Shown here in pieces: positions 56,133 through 64,000 of a stretch of 64,000 nucleotides of DNA. The position numbers and the translations under genes were made by a program. Location of the stretch: assembly GCF_900115295.1 (NCBI RefSeq), contig NZ_FOVZ01000005.1, forward strand, positions 310,001 through 374,000, given 5' to 3'. The stretch's first letter is position 1; every line of letters starts with the position of its first letter. The notes beneath the pieces were generated by a model. It was given only the letters and a program-made list of their open reading frames with translations, searched no databases and had not been told where the DNA came from. This stretch comes from Sphingomonas sp. OK281. GTDB lineage: Bacteria; Pseudomonadota; Alphaproteobacteria; Sphingomonadales; Sphingomonadaceae.

Positions 56133-57437
56133 TCACACCAGCACGGGTGCAGTCGCTCGGTCAGCTTCCCCGAACACCCGCAGATATCGCGCAATCTCCG
56201 CCGGTTCGCCGGTCGCCTTGGCCGGATTATCCGACAGCTTCACCGCCGGTCGCCCGTTCGCCTCAATCACCTTGCAGACCAATGAGATCGGCTCCAGCGC
56301 CGCCGCCCCATCGGGATCGCAACCGCGGAAGTCGTTGGTCAGGTTCGTCCCCCAGCCAAAGCTCATCCGCACCCGCCCATGGAAGTGCCGATACGTCTGC
56401 TCGATCGTGTCGATGTCCATCCCGTCGGAGAAGATCAGCAGCTTGGTCTTGGGATCGACGCCCTGTTCCTCCCACCAGCGGATGATCTGCTCGCCACCAG
56501 CGATCGGCGGCGCGCTGTCGGGACGGAAGCCGGTCCACTCCGCCAGCCAGTGTGGCGCGTTGCGCAGGAACGCGGTCGTCCCGAACGCATCGGGCAACGC
56601 GATCAGCAAATTGCCGTTATAATGTTGCCGCCAATGCTCGAGTACGCGGTACGGCGCCTCGGCAAGCTCGGCGTCGCTGTTCGCCAGCGCTGCGGTCACC
56701 ATGGGCAGTTCGTGCGCGTTCGTCCCGATCGCTTCCAGGTCGGCGTCCATCGCCAGCAGCACGTTCGAGGTACCGATGAACCGATCGCCGAGCCCTTCCT
56801 TCAGCGCCTCCACGCACCAGCGCTGCCACAGGAAGCCGTGCCGCCGCCGCGTGCCGAAATCCGACAACACGAGGTCGGGCAGCTCGCGCAACCGCTCGAC
56901 CTTCTCCCACAGTTTCGCCTTGGCGCGCGCATAGACGATGTCGAGCGCGAACCGACCGCGATCGCGCAGTGCTGCGCGCGACTTCAGCTCGTTGATGATC
57001 GTCAGCGCAGGGATTTCCCACATCGTCGTGTGAGTCCACGGGCCCTCGAAATGCAGCTCATACTGCCCGTCGACCTTCCGCAAATCGTACGCCGGCAGCT
57101 GGAACTCCGCGAGCCACGCCAGGAACTCGGGCCCGAACATCTTCTGCTTCCCGTAGAAGCTATTGCCCGCGAGCCAGATCAGCTCCTTTTTCGCGAACCG
57201 CAACGTCCGCGCATGATCGAGCTGTGCGCGCAGTTCGCTTTCGTCGACGATCTCCGCCAGCCGCACCGTCTTCGTCCGGTTGATCAGCGCGAAGGTGGCG
57301 CTGACGTCGGGATACACCTGCCGGATCATCTGCAACATCAGCAGCTTGTAGAAATCGGTATCGAGCAGGCTGCGGACGATCGGATCGAGCCGGAAATTGT
57401 GATTGTACGTCCGGGTGGCGATATCGGTCACGGCCAT
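56133..57437 (-). CDS. pncB: nicotinate phosphoribosyltransferase
   Basis: 434 residues. [21 protein letters not shown] is the usual N-terminal segment; [13 protein letters not shown] and GTSNVLLA line the active site. It joins nicotinate with PRPP for NAD salvage. ATG 57437 follows AGGAG by 9 bases. Divergent from pncA across 83 bases. Confidence 0.94.
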   Translation of the reverse strand: MAVTDIATRTYNHNFRLDPIVRSLLDTDFYKLLMLQMIRQVYPDVSATFALINRTKTVRLAEIVDESELRAQLDHARTLRFAKKELIWLAGNSFYGKQKMFGPEFLAWLAEFQLPAYDLRKVDGQYELHFEGPWTHTTMWEIPALTIINELKSRAALRDRGRFALDIVYARAKAKLWEKVERLRELPDLVLSDFGTRRRHGFLWQRWCVEALKEGLGDRFIGTSNVLLAMDADLEAIGTNAHELPMVTAALANSDAELAEAPYRVLEHWRQHYNGNLLIALPDAFGTTAFLRNAPHWLAEWTGFRPDSAPPIAGGEQIIRWWEEQGVDPKTKLLIFSDGMDIDTIEQTYRHFHGRVRMSFGWGTNLTNDFRGCDPDGAAALEPISLVCKVIEANGRPAVKLSDNPAKATGEPAEIARYLRVFGEADRATAPVLV

Positions 57438-57520
57438 GCGCGCGGGCTCCTGCGTTTGCGTGGGCTGCGGGTGTCCGAGAAGACGCGTTTGTGTCAAGCA
57501 GCGGGCAAAGGAGACGGACG

Positions 57521-58117
57521 ATGGCGCGGTTCGTGGTCGTGGTGGATACGCAGTGGGATTTCATGGCCGACAAGGGCGCGCTGAGCGTGGCGGAGGCCGA
57601 AGACCTGGTCGCGCCGATGCAGGCGTGGCTGTCGTCGTTGAAGCCTGTCGAGACGGCGGGCGTCCTGTTCACCTTCGACACGCATTTCCGCGAAACCTAC
57701 GCTGCCTCGCCCGAGGCAGCGATGTTCCCGATCCACTGCGTTCGCGGCACGCAAGGCTGGGCCAACATGCTCGATGTCGCGCTGGTCGATCCGGCGATAC
57801 CGGCATGGCGGATCGAGAAGGGGGTGTTCGACATGTGGGCCGAACCGGGTCTCGTGATCGAAGACGCGCGGGATGCGAGCCGGCCGTCGATTGCGCGCGA
57901 GATGTTCTTCACCGCGTTGTCTGCACGTGGCGTTGCCGACGTCACGGTCATCGGCGTCGCGGCCGATTATTGCGTCCGGTGGGCTGTCGAAGGGCTGATC
58001 GGCCACGGCTTCGCAGTCTCCGTGCCGGTGTCGCTGACGCGCGGCATCGAGCGCCAGATTGAAACGGTCGTCGCGGAGGATTTCGTCGGTCGATCGGTAG
58101 TGTTGCAGCCTGTCTAG
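57521..58117 (+). CDS. pncA: nicotinamidase / cysteine hydrolase
   Basis: 198 residues, isochorismatase-like fold. Asp in [10 protein letters not shown] and Cys in [15 protein letters not shown] are the catalytic residues; Lys is in [15 protein letters not shown] precedes ATG 57521. The pncB neighbour supports nicotinamide as substrate: nicotinamide to nicotinate, then pncB. Confidence 0.9.
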   Translation: MARFVVVVDTQWDFMADKGALSVAEAEDLVAPMQAWLSSLKPVETAGVLFTFDTHFRETYAASPEAAMFPIHCVRGTQGWANMLDVALVDPAIPAWRIEKGVFDMWAEPGLVIEDARDASRPSIAREMFFTALSARGVADVTVIGVAADYCVRWAVEGLIGHGFAVSVPVSLTRGIERQIETVVAEDFVGRSVVLQPV

Positions 58118-58332
58118 ATCGATGGCCCAGCCTTGAGCAGGGCATCGCCACCAACGCGATCATCTCGATCCGGCTGCCGCTGCCGCGCGGTTTGGAACGT
58201 GTCCCCGCGCGAAACATGCCGGACAAATTTGCCTGTCAGACACGCCCTTGGATCGCAAGACGGTTGGGGCGAGGGGGCATGGGCATGCAGGTACAATCTT
58301 CACGATCGGTAGACTGCGCGCTCGGTCGTCAC
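58118..58332. other. gap with possible coding remnant
   Basis: The plus strand just after pncA reads LEQGIATNAIISIRLPLPRG, which recalls the last strand of a histidine-kinase ATPase domain, but there is no start and no further match. No other feature seen. Confidence 0.3.
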
Positions 58333-58461
58333 ATGCCGCGATCCCGGCACCGCGACATCGAGAGTGAACCGATCCAGCGAACGGCATGCCGGGGGTGTGG
58401 CGAGACGATCGTCAAATCCGCCGTCAGTCGGCGCTGGATCGTGTCCGGAATGCTCGGCTGA
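58333..58461 (+). CDS. small CxxC protein, 42 aa
   Basis: Reads MPRSRHRDIESEPIQRTACR, then GCGETIVKSAVSRRWIVSGM and LG. One CxxC (CRGC) as in half of a zinc ribbon. Open frame begins earlier (58192), but this ATG makes the most compact product. 26 bases before the Spy-like gene. Uncertain. Confidence 0.45.
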   Translation: MPRSRHRDIESEPIQRTACRGCGETIVKSAVSRRWIVSGMLG

Positions 58462-58487
58462 ACGTACGCGCATCATAAGGAAAGATT

Positions 58488-59000
58488 ATGAATAAAAGGG
58501 TTTGGGCCGGCATCACGGCCGGTTGTGTGCTGCTGTCGCTTCCGGGGTCGGTGTCTGCGGAGGACGGTATGGGCGGGCGGTCGCCGACGCCCGAAATGAT
58601 GGCGCAGTTCCAGCAACGCGAAGCCGACGATATCGCGCTGCTGTTGAATTTGCGGCCGGCACAGCGCCCGGCGCTGGAGGCGTTCGTGAAGACGATGCGG
58701 CCACCGATAAAGGGACCGATGATCGGCGATAGCGGGCGCAGGCCACCCGAGGTCGCGCCATCGGCCGACGGTTTTGGCGAGCAGATCGAGCGCATGACGC
58801 AGGACGCGGCCCGCCGCACAGCAGACGACGGACGTCGGATCGGGGCGATGCGAACCTTTTACGACGGTCTCGATCCGGCCCAGCGACGCGCATTCGAAGC
58901 GGTGATGCGGTTGCGTCACGGCCCGGGACCGCACGAGCCGATGCACGGCGGCGAAGGACCTCCGCCGCCGCCGATGGGCGGCATGCCGCCGCGCCGCTGA
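58488..59000 (+). CDS. Spy/CpxP-like (LTxxQ) periplasmic protein
   Basis: 170 residues. ATG has AAGGAAAG upstream; signal peptide to GSVSAE. LNLRPAQRPALEAFVKTM and LDPAQRRAFEAVMRLRHG are two LTxxQ-like motifs (LxPAQR). A Pro/Gly-rich tail (GGEGPPPPPMGGMPPRR) ends it. Spy family proteins are periplasmic chaperones or metal-stress sensors. The EF-hand gene and two-component genes convergent to it suggest an envelope-stress module. Confidence 0.82.
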   Translation: MNKRVWAGITAGCVLLSLPGSVSAEDGMGGRSPTPEMMAQFQQREADDIALLLNLRPAQRPALEAFVKTMRPPIKGPMIGDSGRRPPEVAPSADGFGEQIERMTQDAARRTADDGRRIGAMRTFYDGLDPAQRRAFEAVMRLRHGPGPHEPMHGGEGPPPPPMGGMPPRR

Positions 59001-59019
59001 ACAGGCGGCCGTTGCTCCC

Positions 59020-59046
59020 CCGGTATTCCCGACCCGGGAATACCGG
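59020..59046. terminator. bidirectional hairpin
   Basis: CCGGTATTCCC and GGGAATACCGG arms (11 bp) with loop GACCC, followed by a third GGAATACCGG copy. Lies between the convergent Spy-like and EF-hand genes. Confidence 0.6.
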
Positions 59047-59090
59047 CCCAGGAATACCGGCCCCGACCAGCCAAGATCGGGGCAGTCGAC

Positions 59091-59819
59091 TCAGCGGTCC
59101 GTACGGTCCGCCGGCGGGACGATGACCGTGTCCGATCCGTTCCGCCACGTCTCGGCCCCTGCACGGGGTAATTCGTGGCGGGTCAGTGCACCGTCATGAT
59201 TGCGGTCGAGCGCGGCGAACCGGATCGACGCGGCCCGGGCGAACTCCGCAGGGTCGATGCCGCGGTTGAGGTTGATATCGGCAGCGGCCACGGGTTCGGG
59301 CAGATCGAAAAAGCCGAACCGTGCCGCGCCCAGTCGTTCGCGAACGGTCGTCGCACTCTTTTTCGAATCGCTGTCGCCGAGGCGCATGCCCTGTCCGCCC
59401 GAGCCGCCCCCGCCGGGGCCTCGACCACCGCTACCACGATGCCCGCCCGAAGCCGGTCCGCGACCGGTCGACGTGACGCGAATTTCCGGGACCAATGTGG
59501 TTTCGTAGAAGTCGATATCGTCCGGATCTATCTCCCCGTCCTTGCCGCGATCGAGCACCAAAAAGAAGCGTGTCGCATCGCGTTGGAACTCGGCGAGCGT
59601 GATCCGGCCGTCGTCGTCTGCATCGGCCCCCGCAAACCACAGATCCTGTGCGGCACCCAGGCGATGCGAGGCGCGGAACGGTTCGCCCATGGGGCTTATG
59701 AACAACTGGCCTCGACCACGTTGCTCCGGCTTTGGTCCGTCAGCCGCGGACTGCGCGAACCCTGTCGCAGACCATCCTGCAAAGGCGCCGACGAGACCGA
59801 TCAGAAGGGCGATACGCAT
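59091..59819 (-). CDS. secreted EF-hand calcium-binding protein
   Basis: 242 residues. Signal peptide MRIALLIGLVGAFAGW to FAQ, then four EF-hand loops in two pairs: DADDDGRITLAEF (about residue 65) and DRGKDGEIDPDDI (about 89), a Gly/Ser-rich linker of about 45 residues, then DINLNRGIDPAEF and DRNHDGALTRHEL. The third loop is partly degenerate. It binds calcium in the periplasm, perhaps a sensor for the histidine kinase downstream on the same strand order. ATG 59819. Confidence 0.85.
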   Translation of the reverse strand: MRIALLIGLVGAFAGWSATGFAQSAADGPKPEQRGRGQLFISPMGEPFRASHRLGAAQDLWFAGADADDDGRITLAEFQRDATRFFLVLDRGKDGEIDPDDIDFYETTLVPEIRVTSTGRGPASGGHRGSGGRGPGGGGSGGQGMRLGDSDSKKSATTVRERLGAARFGFFDLPEPVAAADINLNRGIDPAEFARAASIRFAALDRNHDGALTRHELPRAGAETWRNGSDTVIVPPADRTDR

Positions 59820-59890
59820 GCAGACTCCTCGTGCGGTTGGACAGGCGACTGACACGCCCATCATTGCCGCAATGTGTCGGCGGCCGCGCT

Positions 59891-61255
59891 TTACCCCGGT
59901 AAAGTCACGCGCGCGATCAAGCCGCCGCCCAGTCGATTGGCAATGGTCGCATCGCCGCCATGCCCGCGAGCGACCGCACGAACGCTCGCCAGCCCCAGTC
60001 CGCTGCCGCCGGTATCACGGTTGCGCGACTGTTCGGCGCGAAAGAACGGTTCGAACGCGCGTGCCAGGTCGGAAGGCGCCATGCCTGGCCCGGTGTCGGA
60101 GACCTCGATGATGGCCGTACCGCCTTCACGCCGCAGTCGAACGTCGGCGTGGCCGGCATATTTGATCGCGTTGCCGACCAGATTGGCGAGCACGGCCTTC
60201 AAAGACGGGGCATCGCCTTCCATCGTCAACGCCGCTCCGGGGTGCAGCACGACCGAATCGCCGCGATCGGTGAAATCGTCGGTCACGCTTTCTGCAAGCG
60301 ATCGCAGGTCGAGCCGCTGCCGGCGGACGTGGCGGGTCATATCGCGCACGAACGCCATCGCCGACCCGATCCGCTCGCTCATTTCCTGGATATCCGCTTC
60401 GCTGGAGGAGCGGATGTCGTCCGGCGCCTTTTCCAGTCGCAACGACAGCCGCATCAACGGCGTCCGCAGATCGTGCGCCACCGCGGCGATCAGCGTCGTC
60501 CGATCCTCGACGTAGCGATTCAACCGCTCCTGCATCAGGTTGAACGCGCTGGCCGCCTCCGCGATCTCGGGCGGTCCGGATACGCGCAACGGATCGGTTC
60601 GCGGATCGCGTCCGAGCCGTTCGGCGGCGGCGGCGAACAGGCCGATCGGTTTGGCGACCCTGCGCGCCAGTAGCCACGCAATCGGCGCGACCACTGCCAT
60701 CGCGACCAGAAACCACAATATGATCCGCATTCGCCACGGCCCGATGGAACTGCCCGAAGGTCGAACCACCAGCCACTGGTTGCCGGGTGTCTTGATCCAA
60801 ACCTTGAACGCGCCAAACAGCGCGGTCTCGAACGCCATCATATGTGGCGGCGGCCGCCTGCCAAGACCCATCGGCAGCGGTGGCCGGAACACACCGCCGA
60901 GCAGCGGCATCGCGGACCTTTCGGTCTCGACGATGACCTGTTTGGGACTCAATCGAAGGTCGCCCGCGATCAATGCCGCGATGTGGGTATCGCGCGGATT
61001 GTCACTCGGTCGAGGCTGACCGGACGACAGCGACGCCCTCAGCAGACCGGTTGAATCGGTACCCGAACGAGCGACTGCGGCAACGCGACTTGCGGAATAT
61101 ATGACCGGCGAAGGCGGCGGCATCATCAGCACGATCGCGAAGTTGAGCATCTGGACCAGGAGAACGGTCGCCAGCATCAGCGCGAAGATACGCAGGAACA
61201 GCGGCCAGGACCGTCGGACGCCGACCGTCATCGACCGGAGCCGATCGTCACGCAT
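59891..61255 (-). CDS. two-component sensor histidine kinase
   Basis: 454 residues. Two membrane segments (about residues 20-45 and 165-190) enclose a periplasmic domain, then HAMP, HisKA with AVAHDLRTPLMRLSLRLEK (His acceptor), and HATPase with NLVGNAIKYAGHADV and GGSGLGLASVRAVARGHGG. Proteobacterial EnvZ-like type. Start ATG 61255, 14 bases after the response regulator stop. Signal unknown; the neighbours suggest metal or envelope state. Confidence 0.9.
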   Translation of the reverse strand: MRDDRLRSMTVGVRRSWPLFLRIFALMLATVLLVQMLNFAIVLMMPPPSPVIYSASRVAAVARSGTDSTGLLRASLSSGQPRPSDNPRDTHIAALIAGDLRLSPKQVIVETERSAMPLLGGVFRPPLPMGLGRRPPPHMMAFETALFGAFKVWIKTPGNQWLVVRPSGSSIGPWRMRIILWFLVAMAVVAPIAWLLARRVAKPIGLFAAAAERLGRDPRTDPLRVSGPPEIAEAASAFNLMQERLNRYVEDRTTLIAAVAHDLRTPLMRLSLRLEKAPDDIRSSSEADIQEMSERIGSAMAFVRDMTRHVRRQRLDLRSLAESVTDDFTDRGDSVVLHPGAALTMEGDAPSLKAVLANLVGNAIKYAGHADVRLRREGGTAIIEVSDTGPGMAPSDLARAFEPFFRAEQSRNRDTGGSGLGLASVRAVARGHGGDATIANRLGGGLIARVTLPG

Positions 61256-61268
61256 TCGGCTACGGCGG

Positions 61269-61991
61269 TCACTGGCGAGTGACGCGAGGAACGAAAAAAT
61301 ACCCTTCGTTGCGGATCGTCCGAATGATCTCGTCACTGCGCGACCTGAGCTTGCGTCGCAAGCGGCTGACCTGGACGTCGATGGCGCGATCGAACGCTTC
61401 GGTGTCGGGGCCGCGGGCGGCTTCGAGGAGCGCGTCGCGGGCCAGGACGCGGCGGGGTCGCTCGACGAACACGCGCAGCACCGCGAACTCGCCATCGGTG
61501 AGGTCGATCAGCGTGCCCTCGGGATCGAGCAGTTCGTGTGCGGTGAAATCGACTCGCCAGCCGAGAAACCCGAACGATCGGCTTTCGCCCGCATCCTGGA
61601 TTTCGCGCGCGCGCAACGCGGCTCGGACGGTCGCCAGGATCTCGCGCGGACTACACGGTTTCGACAGATAATGGCTCGCGCCGATCTCGAGCCCGAGGAT
61701 ACGGTCGGGTTCGTCGCCTAGCGCGCTCAGTAACACGACCGGCGGTGCCCCGGCGCCGGCAAGCCGCCGGCACACCGACAGGCCGTCTTCGCCGGGCATC
61801 ATGACATCGAGCAGGATCAGCGACACCGACCGGCGCGCGAGCACCGCGTCCATCTCGCGCGCATTGGTCGCGGTTTCGACCTGATAGCCGTGCATGCCGA
61901 GACTCTGCGCAAGCAGGGTCCGGATCATGTGGTCGTCGTCGACCACCAGCAATACGGGATTGGCCAGATCGGGTACGGAATCGGATAACAT
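61269..61991 (-). CDS. OmpR-family response regulator
   Basis: 240 residues. Receiver with VVDDDHMIRTLLAQSL, phospho-Asp in LILLDVMMPGEDG, Lys in YLSKPCSPRE; winged helix with DVQVSRLRRKLRSR. Probably regulates the adjacent Spy-like and EF-hand genes. Its gene starts the kinase operon. Confidence 0.92.
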   Translation of the reverse strand: MLSDSVPDLANPVLLVVDDDHMIRTLLAQSLGMHGYQVETATNAREMDAVLARRSVSLILLDVMMPGEDGLSVCRRLAGAGAPPVVLLSALGDEPDRILGLEIGASHYLSKPCSPREILATVRAALRAREIQDAGESRSFGFLGWRVDFTAHELLDPEGTLIDLTDGEFAVLRVFVERPRRVLARDALLEAARGPDTEAFDRAIDVQVSRLRRKLRSRSDEIIRTIRNEGYFFVPRVTRQ

Positions 61992-62084
61992 CGATCGATC
62001 CTAGTGCGGCCATGTGTTCGGTATGTTTCCGCACGACTGCCCGGTGACCCTAAGCCCGTGTCCTCGCGAAGAAAACCCGCTGGT

Positions 62085-63407
62085 CTATTCGCCCTGAACC
62101 GCTGCGAGCAGGTGCGCGGTAAAACCGGTCAGCGGGCAGCTGAGATCGGCATCGACGCATCCGGGAACCGCAACGGGCGCGCTCAGCGGGCCGGCAGTTG
62201 CCGCCAGCGGCGTGCGAAACCGCATCTGGTCCAGACCCTGCGCGACATACCGAACCCGCACCACCTGTCGTCCGTCCGCAGCACGACGCCATAGCTCGAA
62301 TACCAGTCCGCCGCCGGGCACTGCCTGGTTCGCGCCATAGCCCGGCAATTGCCAGTCGAGCCCGAGCAGTCCGGCCAGCATGGTCACGGTGCCGTCATGG
62401 CCGCTGAGGACAAGTATCTTCTCCGCATCGCCGATCGGGTCGGCCAGGACGGGCACGCCCGCGCCGCGCTGGATCGTGGCGAGCAGCCGCATCGCCAGAT
62501 AGCTGCTGGTCTGGCGCCCGACTTCCGGCGTGCGCGTGCGCAGGTCGATACCGGCGGCGTGAACCGTCATCGCCTCGCCGATCGTCTTCGCATCGATCCC
62601 GCGCCAGCCCTTGAAGACGAGGCCATCCGCATAGGCCATCATCAGGCTCTCGGCGATGCCGGCGACCTGCAATGCGGGCGAGGTGATCTCCAGTTTATGG
62701 TCCGGGCCGATCGCGAGCCTGACCGGCGTATCGCGCAACAGGCGCGCGATACCGCGCCGCTCGGTCGCGTCGCACGTCGCGCGACGACATTGCAGCATCA
62801 GCGCCTCGAACCGATCGAGCCCGGCCCGTTGCTGAGCGTCCCATGCGCCGAGATCGCCGCCGACCCGCCCCGATATCGCCGCCAGGATCCGGGGCGAATC
62901 GAGCGGCGCGAGCGGGGTCAGCGGTGCCTCGAACAGCGGATCCGGCGCAGCGGCTGTCTGGTGGATCGCGGTCGGGCATCGCGGCGTCAGGCCGGCGGCA
63001 AACGCCGTCGCGGTCGCCTCGGTCCGCTGGGTATGGTTCGCTTGGTAATAGACCGCGCAATCGGCCGTCCCGAGCAGGCCCAGGGCCTGGTAATTCCGGC
63101 GATACCAGTCGCCTAGCATCGTCACGAGCACCGCGCCGTTCGCGGTGAGGTTGCCCGGCGGCACGGCGAAGGCCGGCCATGGCCGCCGACTGTAGCGACC
63201 GAGCTCGGCCGGGCTCGACATCGCGCTGCGCACGCCGTGGCGCATGACGATGACGACGCGTTCGAGCGTATCCGCCGGGCTCGCCTGTGCCGGCGATGCG
63301 GGCCCGGTCGTCGGGGGCAGGGACGTCCGGGCCCTCGCGGCGACCGATCCGCTCGATAGCGTCACCGCGCAGGCGAGGACGACAATGGGTGCTCGCATCA
63401 GCCGCAT
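62085..63407 (-). CDS. histidine acid phosphatase (phytase/glucose-1-phosphatase type)
   Basis: 440 residues. ATG 63407 overlaps the receptor stop (TGATG); signal peptide MRLMRAPIVVLACAVTLSSG to SVAARA. Catalytic motif VIVMRHGVRSAMSS, where the usual Pro of RHGxRxP is Ala, and the proton donor SGHDGTVTMLAG. Cys residues are placed for several disulfides. It hydrolyses phosphomonoesters, perhaps phytate, in the periplasm; with the TonB receptor it may form a phosphate-ester scavenging unit. Confidence 0.9.
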   Translation of the reverse strand: MRLMRAPIVVLACAVTLSSGSVAARARTSLPPTTGPASPAQASPADTLERVVIVMRHGVRSAMSSPAELGRYSRRPWPAFAVPPGNLTANGAVLVTMLGDWYRRNYQALGLLGTADCAVYYQANHTQRTEATATAFAAGLTPRCPTAIHQTAAAPDPLFEAPLTPLAPLDSPRILAAISGRVGGDLGAWDAQQRAGLDRFEALMLQCRRATCDATERRGIARLLRDTPVRLAIGPDHKLEITSPALQVAGIAESLMMAYADGLVFKGWRGIDAKTIGEAMTVHAAGIDLRTRTPEVGRQTSSYLAMRLLATIQRGAGVPVLADPIGDAEKILVLSGHDGTVTMLAGLLGLDWQLPGYGANQAVPGGGLVFELWRRAADGRQVVRVRYVAQGLDQMRFRTPLAATAGPLSAPVAVPGCVDADLSCPLTGFTAHLLAAVQGE

Positions 63408-64000
63408 CAGAACTTCGCCCTGACGCCGGCGGTGAACGTGCGGCCATAATCGGTATAGCCCGCGAACTGGTTGTCGCGGACATATTGCCACTGGACGCCA
63501 CCCGCGACGTTGATCCCCTGCACGACGAAGGTCACGTTCGGCGTGACCTTGTACGATGCGTCGAAATCGAGGCTGCCGAACGGGCTGTCGTTGTTCGCCG
63601 CAAGGCCCGCGCCGCCGACGTCGCGCAACACGTCGCCGCGCCAGCTGTAGCTGACGCGCGCGCCGATCCGGTTCTTCTCGTAGAACGCGGTGAGGTTGAA
63701 GCTGTCCTTGGCAACGTCGACCAGCGCATCGCGGAACGTGCCGCCGGTCGCCACCGCATAGGTGCCGGCGCTGCTCGTGTGCGTATAGTTGGCCTGCGCA
63801 CCGAGGCCATCGAACGGCGCGGGCAGCATCTTGAACAGCTGCTGGTACGCGATCTCGACGCCGGCGACATACGCGTCGCCGCCATTCCGCGGCGCGGTCA
63901 GCCGGTAGGTCTGGCCATCGAGCACGAAATTGGCTGTCTGCTGGAAGACGAAGGTCGTGATGTCCTTGTAGAACGCGCCCGCGATCAGTGCGCTGCCCGG
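63407..64000 (-). CDS. TonB-dependent outer-membrane receptor, C-terminal part
   Basis: At least 197 residues, 5' end beyond the window. Beta-barrel strands: SALIAGAFYKDITTFVFQQT, GVEIAYQQLFKMLPAPFDGLGAQANYTHTSS, GARVSYSWRGDVL, YGRTFTAGVRAKF with the terminal Phe of barrel proteins. Belongs to the sphingomonad substrate-specific receptors. Takes up ligand against a gradient using TonB; with the phosphatase, a phosphate ester is a reasonable ligand. Confidence 0.9.
   Translation of the reverse strand, partial: PGSALIAGAFYKDITTFVFQQTANFVLDGQTYRLTAPRNGGDAYVAGVEIAYQQLFKMLPAPFDGLGAQANYTHTSSAGTYAVATGGTFRDALVDVAKDSFNLTAFYEKNRIGARVSYSWRGDVLRDVGGAGLAANNDSPFGSLDFDASYKVTPNVTFVVQGINVAGGVQWQYVRDNQFAGYTDYGRTFTAGVRAKF

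Noticed and set aside
58118-58192. Histidine-kinase-like remnant after pncA
   Set aside because: Only about 20 residues of weak resemblance; too little to call a pseudogene.

Overview
The window is high-GC DNA from an alphaproteobacterium, most likely Sphingomonas or a close relative. Support: orphan IorA-type 2Fe-2S protein, DUF2794, an S24 regulator next to an alphaproteobacterial SOS-type GTTC-N7-GTTC motif, NodT-family efflux lipoproteins, TonB receptors, and many palindromic intergenic repeats built on 'cgcgaaggcggg' or 'ccggcgaaggccgg' cores, as in sphingomonad genomes. The genus call is inference.

Layout. 1-4030 looks like an island integrated at the 3' end of a tRNA-Glu gene: trypsin-like protease (cut by the window edge), unknown secreted protein, truncated beta-lactamase-type hydrolase, frameshifted tyrosine integrase. 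4155-16500 is mostly metabolic: recJ, prolyl-4-hydroxylase-like oxygenase, RcnB-like protein, iorA, sugar MFS transporter, a CoA transferase/glutaryl-CoA dehydrogenase pair, a small SOS-box-associated regulatory locus, an SDR. 15812-23311 is a complete Pho regulon operon (phoR-pstS-pstC-pstA-pstB-phoU-phoB) with a readable Pho box before pstS. A probable trans-acting small RNA (about 23480-23595) follows, then acnA.

27565-32432 is a MarR-linked EmrAB-type efflux operon; 34870-42208 is a TetR-linked RND efflux operon with three copies of one operator palindrome. Then come ugd, a phasin, a Pit phosphate transporter with its DUF47 partner (fused in frame to a Nudix domain), an LplT-like MFS protein, pgsA-moaD-moaE, two fasciclin-domain proteins, the oxyR/ahpC/ahpD peroxide-defence locus, TauE-like permease, serine acetyltransferase, DUF2794, and the NAD-salvage genes pncB and pncA facing apart. 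The right end holds an envelope module (Spy-like protein, EF-hand protein, two-component pair) and a histidine phosphatase coupled to a TonB receptor.

Themes: phosphate acquisition (Pst, Pit, phytase-like enzyme), efflux, oxidative stress. Five families of inverted repeats fill many gene ends. No CRISPR array, intact transposon or complete prophage was seen. The most interesting signals are the three-hairpin sRNA candidate, the Nudix-DUF47 fusion with an internal ribosome binding site, the divergent SOS-type regulatory locus with an overlooked 58-residue gene, and the shared operators of the TetR/RND system.
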